64,000 nt of DNA from Pseudoxanthomonas winnipegensis (GTDB lineage: Bacteria; Pseudomonadota; Gammaproteobacteria; Xanthomonadales; Xanthomonadaceae): positions 62,001-126,000 of the forward strand of contig NZ_SHMH01000004.1 of NCBI RefSeq assembly GCF_004283755.1. The letters run 5' to 3'. The translations under genes were made by a program, and so were the position numbers. Positions 34,010 through 42,093 of the stretch are shown here, piece by piece (position 1 is the stretch's first letter; each line of letters begins with the position of its first letter). A model generated the notes under the pieces. That model made no database searches and had not been told where the DNA came from. It saw only the letters and a program-made list of their open reading frames with translations.

Positions 34010-35290
34010 GTGTCCGAACTTGACCAGGCCACGCTGAGCGCCGGCGACAAATCGGCGACTCTGCCTGTACTGAAACCCACGCTTGGCAACGATTGCGTCG
34101 ACATCTCCAAGCTGACCAAGGAAACGGGTCTCTTCACCTACGATCCCGGCTTCGGCGCCACCGCCGCCTGCAAGTCCGCCATCACCTACATCGATGGCGA
34201 CAAGGGCGTGCTGCTGTATCGCGGCTATCCGATCGAGCAGCTGGCCGCCCATTCCAGCTTCACCGAGGTCTCCTACCTGCTCATGAACGGTGAGCTGCCG
34301 TCCAAGGACGAGCTGGCCAAGTTCGAGCACGAAGTGACGCATCACACGATGATGCACGAGTCGCTCAAGAGCTTCCTCAAGGGCTTCCACTACGACGCCC
34401 ACCCGATGGCCATGCTGGCCGCCTCGGTGGCTTCGCTGTCGGCGTTCTATCACGACACCCTGGACCTCAACGATCCCGAGCAGCGCCGTCTGGCGGCGAT
34501 CCGCCTGATCGCGAAGATGCCGACCCTGGCCGCCGCGGCGCACCGCTACGCGCTGGGTCAGCCGATCCGCTACCCGCGCAACAATCTGGGCTACGTCGAG
34601 CGCTTCCTGCACATGATGTTCGAGGTGCCGAGCGAGGACCTGGAGCTCAGCCCGGTTGTGGCCAAGGCGATGGATCTGCTGTTCATCCTGCACGCCGACC
34701 ACGAGCAGAACGCTTCGACCTCGACCGTGCGTCTGGTCGGTTCGACCGGCGCCAATCCCTACGCCTCGGTCGCCGCGGGCATCACCGCGCTGTGGGGCCC
34801 GGCGCACGGCGGCGCCAACGAGGCGGTGCTCAAGCAGCTGGCCGAGATCGGCGATGCCAAGCACGTCGCCAAGGCGGTCGAGCGCGCCAAGGACAAGAAC
34901 GACCCGTTCCGCCTGATGGGCTTCGGCCATCGCGTGTACAAGAACTTCGACCCGCGCGCCAAGATCATCCGCGAGATGACCCACAAGGTGCTGGGCGAGC
35001 TGGGTGTCAACGATCCGCTGCTGGAAGTGGCGATGAAGCTGGAAGAGGCCGCGCTGAAGGACGACTACTTCGTCGAGCGCAAGCTGTATCCCAACGTGGA
35101 CTTCTACAGCGGCATCATCTACAAGGCGCTCAACATCCCCACCGAGATGTTCACCGTGCTGTTCGCCATCGGCCGCACGCCGGGCTGGGTGTCGCACTGG
35201 CTGGAACAGCAGGTCGACCCGGACGCGCGCATCGGCCGTCCGCGCCAGATCTACGTCGGTTCGCCGAGCCGCGACTACCCGAAGGCCTGA
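34010..35290 (+). CDS. gltA: Citrate synthase (type II)
   Basis: This 426-residue enzyme condenses oxaloacetate with acetyl-CoA, the first step of the TCA cycle. The catalytic His/Asp set is seen in [27 protein letters not shown] (the catalytic His pairs) and [15 protein letters not shown]. The N-terminal [20 protein letters not shown] is typical of the hexameric, NADH-sensitive Gram-negative type. The start is GTG with AAGGAG nine bases upstream. A strong terminator follows. It is monocistronic. Confidence 0.96.
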   Translation: MSELDQATLSAGDKSATLPVLKPTLGNDCVDISKLTKETGLFTYDPGFGATAACKSAITYIDGDKGVLLYRGYPIEQLAAHSSFTEVSYLLMNGELPSKDELAKFEHEVTHHTMMHESLKSFLKGFHYDAHPMAMLAASVASLSAFYHDTLDLNDPEQRRLAAIRLIAKMPTLAAAAHRYALGQPIRYPRNNLGYVERFLHMMFEVPSEDLELSPVVAKAMDLLFILHADHEQNASTSTVRLVGSTGANPYASVAAGITALWGPAHGGANEAVLKQLAEIGDAKHVAKAVERAKDKNDPFRLMGFGHRVYKNFDPRAKIIREMTHKVLGELGVNDPLLEVAMKLEEAALKDDYFVERKLYPNVDFYSGIIYKALNIPTEMFTVLFAIGRTPGWVSHWLEQQVDPDARIGRPRQIYVGSPSRDYPKA

Positions 35291-35316
35291 TTGGTCTTTG
35301 CGATCGCGCAAGAAGA

Positions 35317-35343
35317 AGCCCCGCGGTTGCGGGGCTTTTTTTT
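35317..35343 (+). terminator. Rho-independent terminator after gltA
   Basis: GCCCCGC, loop GGTT and GCGGGGC form a perfect 7-base stem directly followed by eight T. It is the clearest terminator of the window. The remaining bases to 35753 hold a REP element and no gene. Confidence 0.92.
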
Positions 35344-35521
35344 GCCTCGGGTGCGGCGACGAATAGCGCAGGACTCCTTCCAGCTCGAAGGAACTGAGCA
35401 GGCGCTCTGCCCCCTCTCCTTCGCCTGCGGCGAAAGGGAGCGGGCTCAGACCGAAGCCTTCTGACCTGCCGCGCGAGGCAGCGGGCCGGCGGGCGGTGCC
35501 CGCGCCTAGCGAGCAGGAACC

Positions 35522-35598
35522 TGTAGAGCGGAGCTTGCTCCGCTGGGGCCTTCCCATACGAACCGAACGAAGAGCAGCGGAGCAAGCTCCGCTCTACA
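35522..35598. repeat. GTAG-type REP (SMAG-like) element, short form
   Basis: It opens TGTAGAGCGGAGCTTGC and closes AGCAAGCTCCGCTCTACA. It is followed by the AGATTTGAGGAGACGGTTGC flank that also accompanies the copies at 155 and 56089. It lies between the convergent gltA and HlyD genes. Confidence 0.75.
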
Positions 35599-35753
35599 GC
35601 AGGTTGCTGCGAGATTTGAGGAGACGGTTGCTCCTGCCGAGCCCGGATTGCGATGTGCTGCGAACGCATTGACGCGTGAGGTGGGCCTTGCAGGAGCCGC
35701 CATGGCGTCGTTGGCGCTTCAGACGTGCGTCGCGGGCGCGGTGCCGGCCCGGC

Positions 35754-36764
35754 TCAGTCCCGCGCGTGCGTGCCCGGATGCACGGTGACCGAGGCGGTCA
35801 TGCCGGCGGCCAGGAGGGTGTCCTTCGGCACGCTGGCCGGGTCGATGCGCACGCGCACCGGCACGCGCTGGGCCAGGCGGATCCAGTTGAAGGTCGGGCT
35901 GACGGTGGCCAGCAGGTCGCTGCTGCTGGTGGGATTGTCGGCATCGGTGATGCCGCGCGCGATGCCTTCGACGGTGCCGCGCAGGGCGTGGCCACCGCTC
36001 ATCAGGCGGATGTCGGCGCGGTCGCCCGGGCGGATGTGCGGCAGCTTGGTTTCCTCGAAGTAGCCGTAGACCCACATCGTGTCGCTGCGCACCAGCGCCA
36101 TGCGCGCCGCGCCGGCGCTGGCGTAGTCGCCCACGCGCACGTTGAGGTTGGTGATGTAGCCGTTGGCGGCGGCGCGCACGGTGGCGCGCTCCAGGTTGAG
36201 CTGGGCCAGGTCCAGCGCGGCCTGGGCCTGTTCGACCGCGGCCAGTGCCTTGGACTGGGAGGCGGTGGCGGCGTTGCGGTTGGCGCGGGCCTGCTCGACC
36301 GCGGCCTGCGCGGCGCGCGCGGTGGCGCTGGCGTCGGCGCGGGCCTCGGCCGAGATCACCGCGGCGGCGGCCTCGCGGCGCTGGGCCTGGGCCGCGTACT
36401 TCTGGTAGTCGGCCTGGCTGGCGGCGGTGCTGGCCGCGGCGGCGGAAATGTTGGCGCCGGCGGCGCGGGCGGCGGCCTGCGCGGCGGCCAGGTCGGCCTG
36501 GGCCTGGGCGACGGCCAGCTCGAAGCGGCGCGGGTCGATGCGGAACAGGACATCGCCGGCCTTCACGGCCTGGTTGTCCTGCACGTCGACCTCGGCCACC
36601 AGGCCGGACACGTCCGGGGCGATGCGCACGATCTCGGCGCGGATGCGGCCGTCGCGCGTCCACGGCGAATACATGTAGTGCTTCCACAGCGCGTAGCCGA
36701 TCAGGGCGGCGGCCAGCACGACGAGGGTGGTCAGCGCGGTGCGGATCAGGGATTGGGTGTTCAT
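35754..36764 (-). CDS. HlyD family efflux periplasmic adaptor (AaeA/EmrA-like)
   Basis: This 336-residue membrane fusion protein has one N-terminal membrane helix (about 8-27) and a first lipoyl half with RIAPDVSGLVAEVDVQDNQA. A long alanine-rich helical hairpin (about 75-190) leads to the second lipoyl half, NLERATVRAAANGYITNLNV, and a beta domain ending PVRVRIDPASVPKDTLLAAG. It would bridge the FUSC pump to the outer membrane. It is last in the MarR-FUSC-DUF1656-HlyD operon, which resembles aaeXAB for aromatic acid efflux. The helical hairpin is unusually Ala-rich. No outer-membrane factor gene is in the operon. Confidence 0.9.
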   Translation of the reverse strand: MNTQSLIRTALTTLVVLAAALIGYALWKHYMYSPWTRDGRIRAEIVRIAPDVSGLVAEVDVQDNQAVKAGDVLFRIDPRRFELAVAQAQADLAAAQAAARAAGANISAAAASTAASQADYQKYAAQAQRREAAAAVISAEARADASATARAAQAAVEQARANRNAATASQSKALAAVEQAQAALDLAQLNLERATVRAAANGYITNLNVRVGDYASAGAARMALVRSDTMWVYGYFEETKLPHIRPGDRADIRLMSGGHALRGTVEGIARGITDADNPTSSSDLLATVSPTFNWIRLAQRVPVRVRIDPASVPKDTLLAAGMTASVTVHPGTHARD

Positions 36765-36834
36765 GGCGGTTGGGGTTAAAAGGGGTTGGATAGGGAGCGT
36801 GGCGCTTGCCGCGAGTGGCCGGGCGTTGGCGGGT

Positions 36835-37038
36835 TCAGTTCAGCAACAGCAGGCCGAGCAGCCCGAACACGCACACGTACACGGCCAGGCGGAACAGCGG
36901 CGGATGCCAGGCGTAGCGATACAGGCCGGCGCGCGCGGCCAGGCCGTCGAGCAGCCAGAACACCACGAACAGGGCGGAGGCCAGCACCAGCAGGCCGGGG
37001 ACGTAGACGCCGCCGATGGAGATTTCAGGAGGTAGCAC
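36835..37038 (-). CDS. DUF1656 small membrane protein (AaeX-like)
   Basis: This 67-residue protein has two membrane helices (about 12-32 and 46-66) and starts LPPEISIGGVYVPGLLVLAS, the usual DUF1656 opening. The start is a GTG inside the end of the FUSC gene, giving a 14-base overlap. Longer in-frame starts would lie deeper in the FUSC gene and add no family residues. DUF1656 proteins accompany FUSC/HlyD pumps (aaeX in E. coli). Their role is unknown. Confidence 0.85.
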   Translation of the reverse strand: MLPPEISIGGVYVPGLLVLASALFVVFWLLDGLAARAGLYRYAWHPPLFRLAVYVCVFGLLGLLLLN

Positions 37039-39175
37039 GGGCAGGCTCCGGGGCAGGGGCGCGGCCGGCGGCGCCGGCCAGCACCGAGTCGGCATCGCGC
37101 AGCGCGCTGCGCAGCAGGTGCAGGTGCTCGCGCACCGGCTGCAGCGACGGCGGCACGGCGCCTTCGATGAGGGTCTGATTCAGCGCGGCGTCCAGGTGCG
37201 CCAGCGCGGCTTCGTGGTCGGCCGGGGAGAGGTGGTCGTACAGGCGGCCGATGGCGGCAACGGCGGCGTCGATATGCGCCTCGATGGACGGCGGCACGGC
37301 GGCGTCGATGCTGTCGTGGCGCAGCTCGATCAGGGTGCGGCCGGTCTCATGCACCGACAGCGCCCAGGCCAGCAGGGTGCGCGATTCGTCGCTGCCCTGC
37401 TGGGTGTGGTTGACCACCTGCAGGAACAGGTCGCGGCTGACGCTCTCGAAGCGCGGCGCCAGTCCGCTCAGCGGCGCGCGCGCGGCCAGCGCGACCTGGC
37501 GGCGCAGTTCGATCAGAAGGCGGCGGCGCTGCCCCGGTGTGCCGATCACCGAGGGGATCAGCTGGAAGGCCAGCATCGCCAGCAGCGCGCCGATCCCTAG
37601 GGCCACTGCACCGTTGATGAAACTGGAGGTATCCAGGTTGGGCGCAAGGCCCAGGCCCAGGCCCACGACGCTGCCCAGGCACATGCCCAGACTGAGGCCG
37701 AACAGCGTCGGCCGGGTCGACAGGTAGACGGCCACCATGAAGAACGGCGCGCTGCCCAGCACCAGCATGCCGAAGCTGTCGATGCGCGGCAGCACCAGGG
37801 TGAAGCAGAGGAAGGCCGACAGCAGGCCCAGGAAGATGCCCTTGGTGGTCTGCGCCGCCGCGATATGCGCATTGGCGCCGGAGGCCAGGATCGCGGTGAA
37901 GGCGATCACGTTGGCCATGGCGCCGGCACCGCTGGTCCAGCCGCTCTGCATCCAGGCCAGGCCCAGCACGAAGGTCACCAGGAAGCTGCGCGCCACGGTC
38001 ACCGCCACCGCGACCCGGTCGGTGGCGTAGTGGAAGCGTATCTGCTCGTTGGCGCGGCGCAGCGGCGCGCTCACGCCCGGCTGCTGCAGGGCGGCGGCGG
38101 TGTGGGTGAGGTCGCGCAGTTCGCCGGTCAGGCGCCGCAGCAGCGAGGCGCCGGTATCGAAATCGTCCAGCAGCGGCGCGGCCAGGCTGGCGCGCAGCGC
38201 GGTCGCGCGCGCCGGCTGCGCCTCGTACACCGCCTCCAGGCGCTCGCTGAGCTGCGCGTAGTCGGCGCCGGCGGCGCGCTCGGCCAGCGCATCGCCGAGC
38301 GGGCGATACAGCTGCAGCAGCGCGGCGAAGACCGGGTCGTCGCGATCGCGCTGCTGCAGCCGGTTCATCAGATGGTGCAGCGACTGGAAGCGCGTGGAGG
38401 CGGCCATGAAGCGCTGGTTGAGCAGGCGCATGCGCCGGCTGCGCACGCGTGCCTCCGGATCCTCGAACACCACCGAGGCGCGCAGGTCCTCCAGCGCCAT
38501 ACTCTGGCGCACGAAACGCAGATGCGCCTGCTCGATCTGCGCGCGCGGGATCGTCCCGCGCGTGCCGTCGCGGACGAAGTCCAGGAAGCTGTCCATCAGC
38601 GCGGTGGCCGTTGTGCGCAGGCTGTTGCGCAGACGCACCGGGAACACCACGTCGAACACCACCGCGCTGACCAGGATGCCGAGCAGCACCTCGGTCAGGC
38701 GCGCGATGGCCAGGTCGAACACGTGCATCGGCGTATTGACCGCCGGCAGGGCGATGATCGCCACGGTGTAGCCGGACAGCACGAAGCCGTAGGAGCGGAA
38801 GTTGCGGAACGCCAGCGCGCCGCCGGCGCACATCCCCACCCACAGCGACAGCGCCAGCAGGAACAGCACCGGCTGCTGCGGGAACAGCGCGGTGATGGTC
38901 ACCGCCGCGATGCTGCCCACGATCGTGCCCAACGCGCGGTAGAACGACTTGGCCAGGACCATGCCGCTCTGCCGGTTCATCAGCACGATCACGGTGACCA
39001 TCGAGGTCGAGGGCGAGGCGAAGCCCATGCGCATGGCGATCCAGGCCGCCAGGTACATCGACAACAGCACCTTGAACACGAACAGCCAAGCCGGGCCCTC
39101 GCCGCGCAGCACCTCGCGCACCTGCGTGGACAGCGGCACCTTTGCGGGGCTCGCGGCGGTGGGTGCGGCGCTCAC
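37025..39175 (-). CDS. FUSC family efflux transporter (AaeB-like)
   Basis: This 716-residue inner-membrane protein has two sets of membrane helices: about 35-190 with MYLAAWIAMRMGFASPSTSM, and about 385-545 with ARSFLVTFVLGLAWMQSGW. Cytosolic stretches follow each set, which is the duplicated FUSC/AaeB layout. Members export aromatic carboxylic acids and related compounds. The regulator before it and the DUF1656 and HlyD genes after it complete an aaeXAB-type module. The substrate cannot be told. The ATG overlaps the MarR stop (ATGA). Confidence 0.9.
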   Translation of the reverse strand: MSAAPTAASPAKVPLSTQVREVLRGEGPAWLFVFKVLLSMYLAAWIAMRMGFASPSTSMVTVIVLMNRQSGMVLAKSFYRALGTIVGSIAAVTITALFPQQPVLFLLALSLWVGMCAGGALAFRNFRSYGFVLSGYTVAIIALPAVNTPMHVFDLAIARLTEVLLGILVSAVVFDVVFPVRLRNSLRTTATALMDSFLDFVRDGTRGTIPRAQIEQAHLRFVRQSMALEDLRASVVFEDPEARVRSRRMRLLNQRFMAASTRFQSLHHLMNRLQQRDRDDPVFAALLQLYRPLGDALAERAAGADYAQLSERLEAVYEAQPARATALRASLAAPLLDDFDTGASLLRRLTGELRDLTHTAAALQQPGVSAPLRRANEQIRFHYATDRVAVAVTVARSFLVTFVLGLAWMQSGWTSGAGAMANVIAFTAILASGANAHIAAAQTTKGIFLGLLSAFLCFTLVLPRIDSFGMLVLGSAPFFMVAVYLSTRPTLFGLSLGMCLGSVVGLGLGLAPNLDTSSFINGAVALGIGALLAMLAFQLIPSVIGTPGQRRRLLIELRRQVALAARAPLSGLAPRFESVSRDLFLQVVNHTQQGSDESRTLLAWALSVHETGRTLIELRHDSIDAAVPPSIEAHIDAAVAAIGRLYDHLSPADHEAALAHLDAALNQTLIEGAVPPSLQPVREHLHLLRSALRDADSVLAGAAGRAPAPEPARATS

Positions 39176-39690
39176 TGCGCCTCCTCCACGCCGCGCAGCA
39201 GCTTGGCCAGCAGCAGCTTGAGCTGCTCCAGCTCATCGGCCTGGAGATGGCGCGTATAGGCCAGCAGCACGGCGCTGATGTCGGGGATGAGGGCGGTCAC
39301 GCGCGCGCGTCCGGCCTCGGTCAGGCGCAGCAGCCACATCCGCCGGTCGTGCGGGCTGGGCTCGCGTTCGACCAGGCCCTTGTCGACCAGCTGCTGGGTC
39401 AGGCGGGTGATGTTGGCCGACTTCTCGCTGGTCGCATCGGCGATCTGCGAGGGGTTGATCGCACCGTCCGGGCTGGCCTCGATCATCATCAGCACGTTGT
39501 ACTCGGCGTAGGTGAGGCCGTGCTCACGCATGGACTCGTTGCCGTGATCGGTGGTGAGCTTGTAGAGCAGCTTGACCAGGCGAACCACCGTGGCGGCGGG
39601 GCGCGGGAAGCCGGGGTGGCGGCGGCTGGTGGCGGCCAGCCCCTGTTCGGTCGCATCGAAGCGGCTGGTGGCGGGAGGGATTCTGTTCAC
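39172..39690 (-). CDS. MarR family transcriptional regulator
   Basis: This 172-residue winged-helix regulator has its DNA-binding core at about 60-135: LTYAEYNVLMMIEASPDG, INPSQIADATSEKSANITRL and the wing REPSPHDRRMWLLRLTEAGR. It is first in the efflux operon and translationally coupled to the FUSC gene, so it most likely represses the operon and releases DNA on binding an aromatic ligand. A palindromic AT-rich site lies just upstream. About 35 N-terminal residues are outside the family core. Confidence 0.9.
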   Translation of the reverse strand: MNRIPPATSRFDATEQGLAATSRRHPGFPRPAATVVRLVKLLYKLTTDHGNESMREHGLTYAEYNVLMMIEASPDGAINPSQIADATSEKSANITRLTQQLVDKGLVEREPSPHDRRMWLLRLTEAGRARVTALIPDISAVLLAYTRHLQADELEQLKLLLAKLLRGVEEAQ

Positions 39691-39695
39691 AAGCT

Positions 39696-39718
39696 AATAT
39701 TACACTTATGTAGTAAAT
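39696..39718. promoter_or_regulatory. Candidate MarR operator
   Basis: The AT-rich sequence TTACACTTATGTAGTAA (39700-39716) has TTAC/GTAA-type arms in imperfect dyad symmetry. It sits 10-26 bases before the MarR ATG, where the regulator would cover the promoter. It is the most AT-rich patch of the neighbourhood. Confidence 0.45.
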
Positions 39719-39744
39719 CCTGTCGTCAACGCGACCTGAACGGG

Positions 39745-40653
39745 TCAATGGGCCAGGTGCAATTCTCCCAAGGGGCCGACCAGGCGCGCCGGCACCGAGA
39801 CCAGACGCATGCCGGCGTTGATCTGGACCACGAAGTGCAGGTGCGGGGCGGAGGAAAAGCCGGTGTTGCCGGACAGCCCGATGCGCTGACCGGCGGCGAC
39901 CGACTCGCCTGGACGCACCAGGATGCCTTCGGGCTGGAGGTGCGCGTAGAGGGCCATGCTGCCGTCGGCGTGCAGGATGCGGATGAAGTTGCTGCGCCCG
40001 CGCAAGGCCTCGCGCTGCGGCCCGCCGTGTTCGAACCCGTCCTGCACCTGCAGCACCACGCCCGCGCGCGCGGCCAGGATCGGCGTGCCCTCGGGCAGGG
40101 CGAAGTCCAGCGCGTCGGCGTTTTCCGCATCGTCGTGGCTGAAATGCCCGCCGGGCCCCTGGTCCACGCGCACCGGCGCGTCGAACGGCAGCCGATACAC
40201 CGCCTGCAGCGGCCGCGCCTGCGGATCGCCGGGGACCGCGTCGAGCTTGAGCTGGAAATCGCTGCCGGCCTGGGGATCGGCCACGATCAGCGTGGCGACC
40301 AGGGCGCGTCCGTGCGCCGGCAGCAGCTTGCGCACGGGCAGGGTGGGCGAGGCGACCACGCCACGCAGGCGCAGCGCGTCCAGCTGCACCTGGACCGGCC
40401 CGGGCAGCGGGTTCTCGACCCAGGCCAGGGTGCGGGTGGGCGTGCGTTCGAGGCGCAGGCGGGCGAGGGTGCCATCCGCGGAGTCGCGACTCGCGGCGGG
40501 CGCTTGCGGGTTCCCGTCTACAGCGGACGTCGTACGCGCCTGCGCGGCGGCCTGAGGCGCGGGGCGGACCGTGTTCCACCACGGCAGCGCGGCGCGCGTC
40601 GGGCCCGGCAGGAGCAGGGCCAGCGCGACGCCGCACGCCGCGCGCCGGATCAC
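39745..40653 (-). CDS. Secreted M23 family peptidase (LytM-like)
   Basis: This 302-residue protein begins with GTG (coupled by GTGA to the upstream lipoprotein gene). It has a signal peptide (VIRRAACGVALALLLPG, cut near TRA|ALP), a beta-rich middle (about 75-165) and an M23 domain (about 185-290) with ALDFALPEGTPILAARAG, NFIRILHADGSMALYAHLQP and the HLHF zinc motif. In classical LytM the first zinc ligand is a His ahead of the Asp of ALDF. Here that spot reads ENADALDF with an Asn, and the nearest His is in HFSHDD. The activity on peptidoglycan is therefore uncertain. Confidence 0.83.
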   Translation of the reverse strand: MIRRAACGVALALLLPGPTRAALPWWNTVRPAPQAAAQARTTSAVDGNPQAPAASRDSADGTLARLRLERTPTRTLAWVENPLPGPVQVQLDALRLRGVVASPTLPVRKLLPAHGRALVATLIVADPQAGSDFQLKLDAVPGDPQARPLQAVYRLPFDAPVRVDQGPGGHFSHDDAENADALDFALPEGTPILAARAGVVLQVQDGFEHGGPQREALRGRSNFIRILHADGSMALYAHLQPEGILVRPGESVAAGQRIGLSGNTGFSSAPHLHFVVQINAGMRLVSVPARLVGPLGELHLAH

Positions 40654-41744
40654 GGCTGGCAGCTGCCGCGCAGGCGCAGGGCGCGGCCGATGTCGCGCAG
40701 GTCGAAGGCGGCGATGGCCTGGTTGTCGTGCTGCACGAACAGCGCGCCGTCCGGGAAGCGCGTCGTGCCCGCCGCGTAGAGCGCCTCGCCATCGGTCTGC
40801 GCCACGACCTTGCCGGTGAAGGTGCCCACCGGCGCCAGCGTGTCGCGGCGATAGACCCGGAACAGCGTCGGGGTCAGCTGGTCGGCCGCGATCCACCAGC
40901 CGTCGTCCAGGTCGCAGTCCCATAGCGCGATGCCCTCGGCATCGGCCAGGAACACCGGCAGGCTGGCGCCGCGGAACCGGCCCTCCAGCGTGTAGTCGCG
41001 GAAGGTCGAGCCCACGCGCCGGTCCTCGTCGGCGATCAGCAGGCGGTCGTGCGCCGGATCGCCGGCGATCGACTCGACCATGCGCAGCATGCCGGCCTGG
41101 CCGGTATCGCCGAAGCTGCCGGCCTCACGCACCTGCAGGCCGCCATCGGGCTGCAGGTCCACCTCGAAGCGGCGCACGCGCTGGTCCATCTGCTCGCGCG
41201 GCGGCAGCTGCCCGGTGCGGAAATCGGCCATGAAGCTGTCGGTGACCAGCAATTCGAGCAGAGCCGGCGCGGTCTCGCGCAGCCACAGCCCGTAGGGCAC
41301 CTTGAGCGTGTCGGCGCCGATGAAGCCGCGCGTCTTGAAATCCGGCAGCGACAGCGCCTGCACACGGTGGTTGTCGCGCTCGGCCACGAACACCGTATCG
41401 CCCCACACCGCGATGCCGTTGGGCCGCCCGAACTGGCCCGGCCCCTCGCCCGGCCCGCCGACCGTGCGCAGGCGCTTACCGCTGTCGGCATCGAACACGA
41501 TCAGCTGGTTGCTGGCCTTGGCGGTGACGATCACCCAGGCGCCGCCGTCCTCGGTCGGCCAGACCGCCAGCGAGTCCAACTCGGCCTGGGGCAGCGGTTC
41601 GGAGATCCAGGCCTCGCTCACCACCGCGTCGGGCGCGGGCGCCTTCAGCACGGTCTCCGGGGTCGGGCCAGGGGCGGGGCGGGGCAGGCTGGTGCAGCCG
41701 GCCAGCAGCAGGCCGGCGAGCAGGAGCAGGGGGGCGCGGTTCAT
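40650..41744 (-). CDS. Beta-propeller (NHL/SMP-30-like) lipoprotein
   Basis: This 364-residue protein has a lipoprotein signal with lipobox LLAGC (Cys17) and no Asp at +2, so sorting to the outer membrane is likely. The mature part shows propeller-type repeats. One is a clear NHL motif, GPGEGPGQFGRPNGIAVWGD followed by VFVAERDNHRVQAL, and others contain FLADAEGIALWDCDLDDGWW and TRFPDGALFVQHDN. The last segments resemble beta-propeller phytases, so a phosphatase role is possible but unproven. It is coupled to the M23 peptidase gene downstream (GTGA overlap). Confidence 0.78.
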   Translation of the reverse strand: MNRAPLLLLAGLLLAGCTSLPRPAPGPTPETVLKAPAPDAVVSEAWISEPLPQAELDSLAVWPTEDGGAWVIVTAKASNQLIVFDADSGKRLRTVGGPGEGPGQFGRPNGIAVWGDTVFVAERDNHRVQALSLPDFKTRGFIGADTLKVPYGLWLRETAPALLELLVTDSFMADFRTGQLPPREQMDQRVRRFEVDLQPDGGLQVREAGSFGDTGQAGMLRMVESIAGDPAHDRLLIADEDRRVGSTFRDYTLEGRFRGASLPVFLADAEGIALWDCDLDDGWWIAADQLTPTLFRVYRRDTLAPVGTFTGKVVAQTDGEALYAAGTTRFPDGALFVQHDNQAIAAFDLRDIGRALRLRGSCQP

Positions 41745-41819
41745 GGGCGGCGATTATGCGCGAGCGCTCCGCGCAGACCGTGTCCATTCGGCAGGCGGGA
41801 GGCGGTTTCAGGTGGAAGC

Positions 41820-41843
41820 ATCGCTCCATCGCGATGGAGCGAT
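41820..41843. promoter_or_regulatory. Perfect 24-base palindrome abutting the met promoter
   Basis: Arms ATCGCTCCATCG and CGATGGAGCGAT meet without a spacer. The last base is also the first T of the TTGACA -35 hexamer. A flanking GGAAGC/GCTTCC pair (41814-41819, 41852-41857) extends the symmetry. This placement suits a dimeric repressor or activator site. Confidence 0.7.
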
Positions 41844-41871
41844 TGACAACCGCTTCCGGCGCTGGCAACCT
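41843..41871 (+). promoter_or_regulatory. Promoter of the metX-metB-hom operon
   Basis: A consensus -35 TTGACA (41843-41848) is followed after 17 bases by CAACCT (41866-41871), a weak -10. Transcription would start just before the riboswitch P1 helix at 41878. Confidence 0.5.
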
Positions 41872-41877
41872 GCGCCC

Positions 41878-41999
41878 ACCATCGAGACCGGCAGAGGGAC
41901 AGGCCCTTTGAAGCCGGGGCAGCCAGCGGGACGCGCAAGCGCCTCGTGGTCGGTGCCAAATCCTGCGGCGACGCCTACGCGTTTAGACCGAAAGATGGT
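41878..41999 (+). promoter_or_regulatory. SAM-I (S-box) riboswitch
   Basis: P1 pairs ACCATC (41878-41883) with GATGGT (41994-41999). Inside are the S-box landmarks in order: CGAGA, the GCAGAGGGACAGGCCC stretch, TTTGAAGCCGGGGCAGCC (the conserved GAAGCC...GGCA.CC part), GGTGCCAAATCCTGCGG (41952-41968), and GACCGAAAGATGG closing P4/P1. Between it and metX, CGAGCTT (42047-42053) and AAGCTCG (42062-42068) can form a second stem about 25 bases before the ATG, with no T-run. Control by hiding the ribosome-binding region is therefore likelier than termination. SAM binding would shut off the metX-metB-hom operon. Confidence 0.92.
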
Positions 42000-42093
42000 T
42001 CGTACGATGCATCGACGGCATGGCCGTTCGAAGCGCACGACGAACGCGAGCTTCCCCGCGAAAGCTCGATGGCCGCTCCTTCCCGGATCCGCC

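Noticed and set aside
35291-35520. Small coding frame after gltA
   Set aside because: The frames here run through the terminator and repeat flank, lack ribosome-binding sites and show no recognisable protein features.
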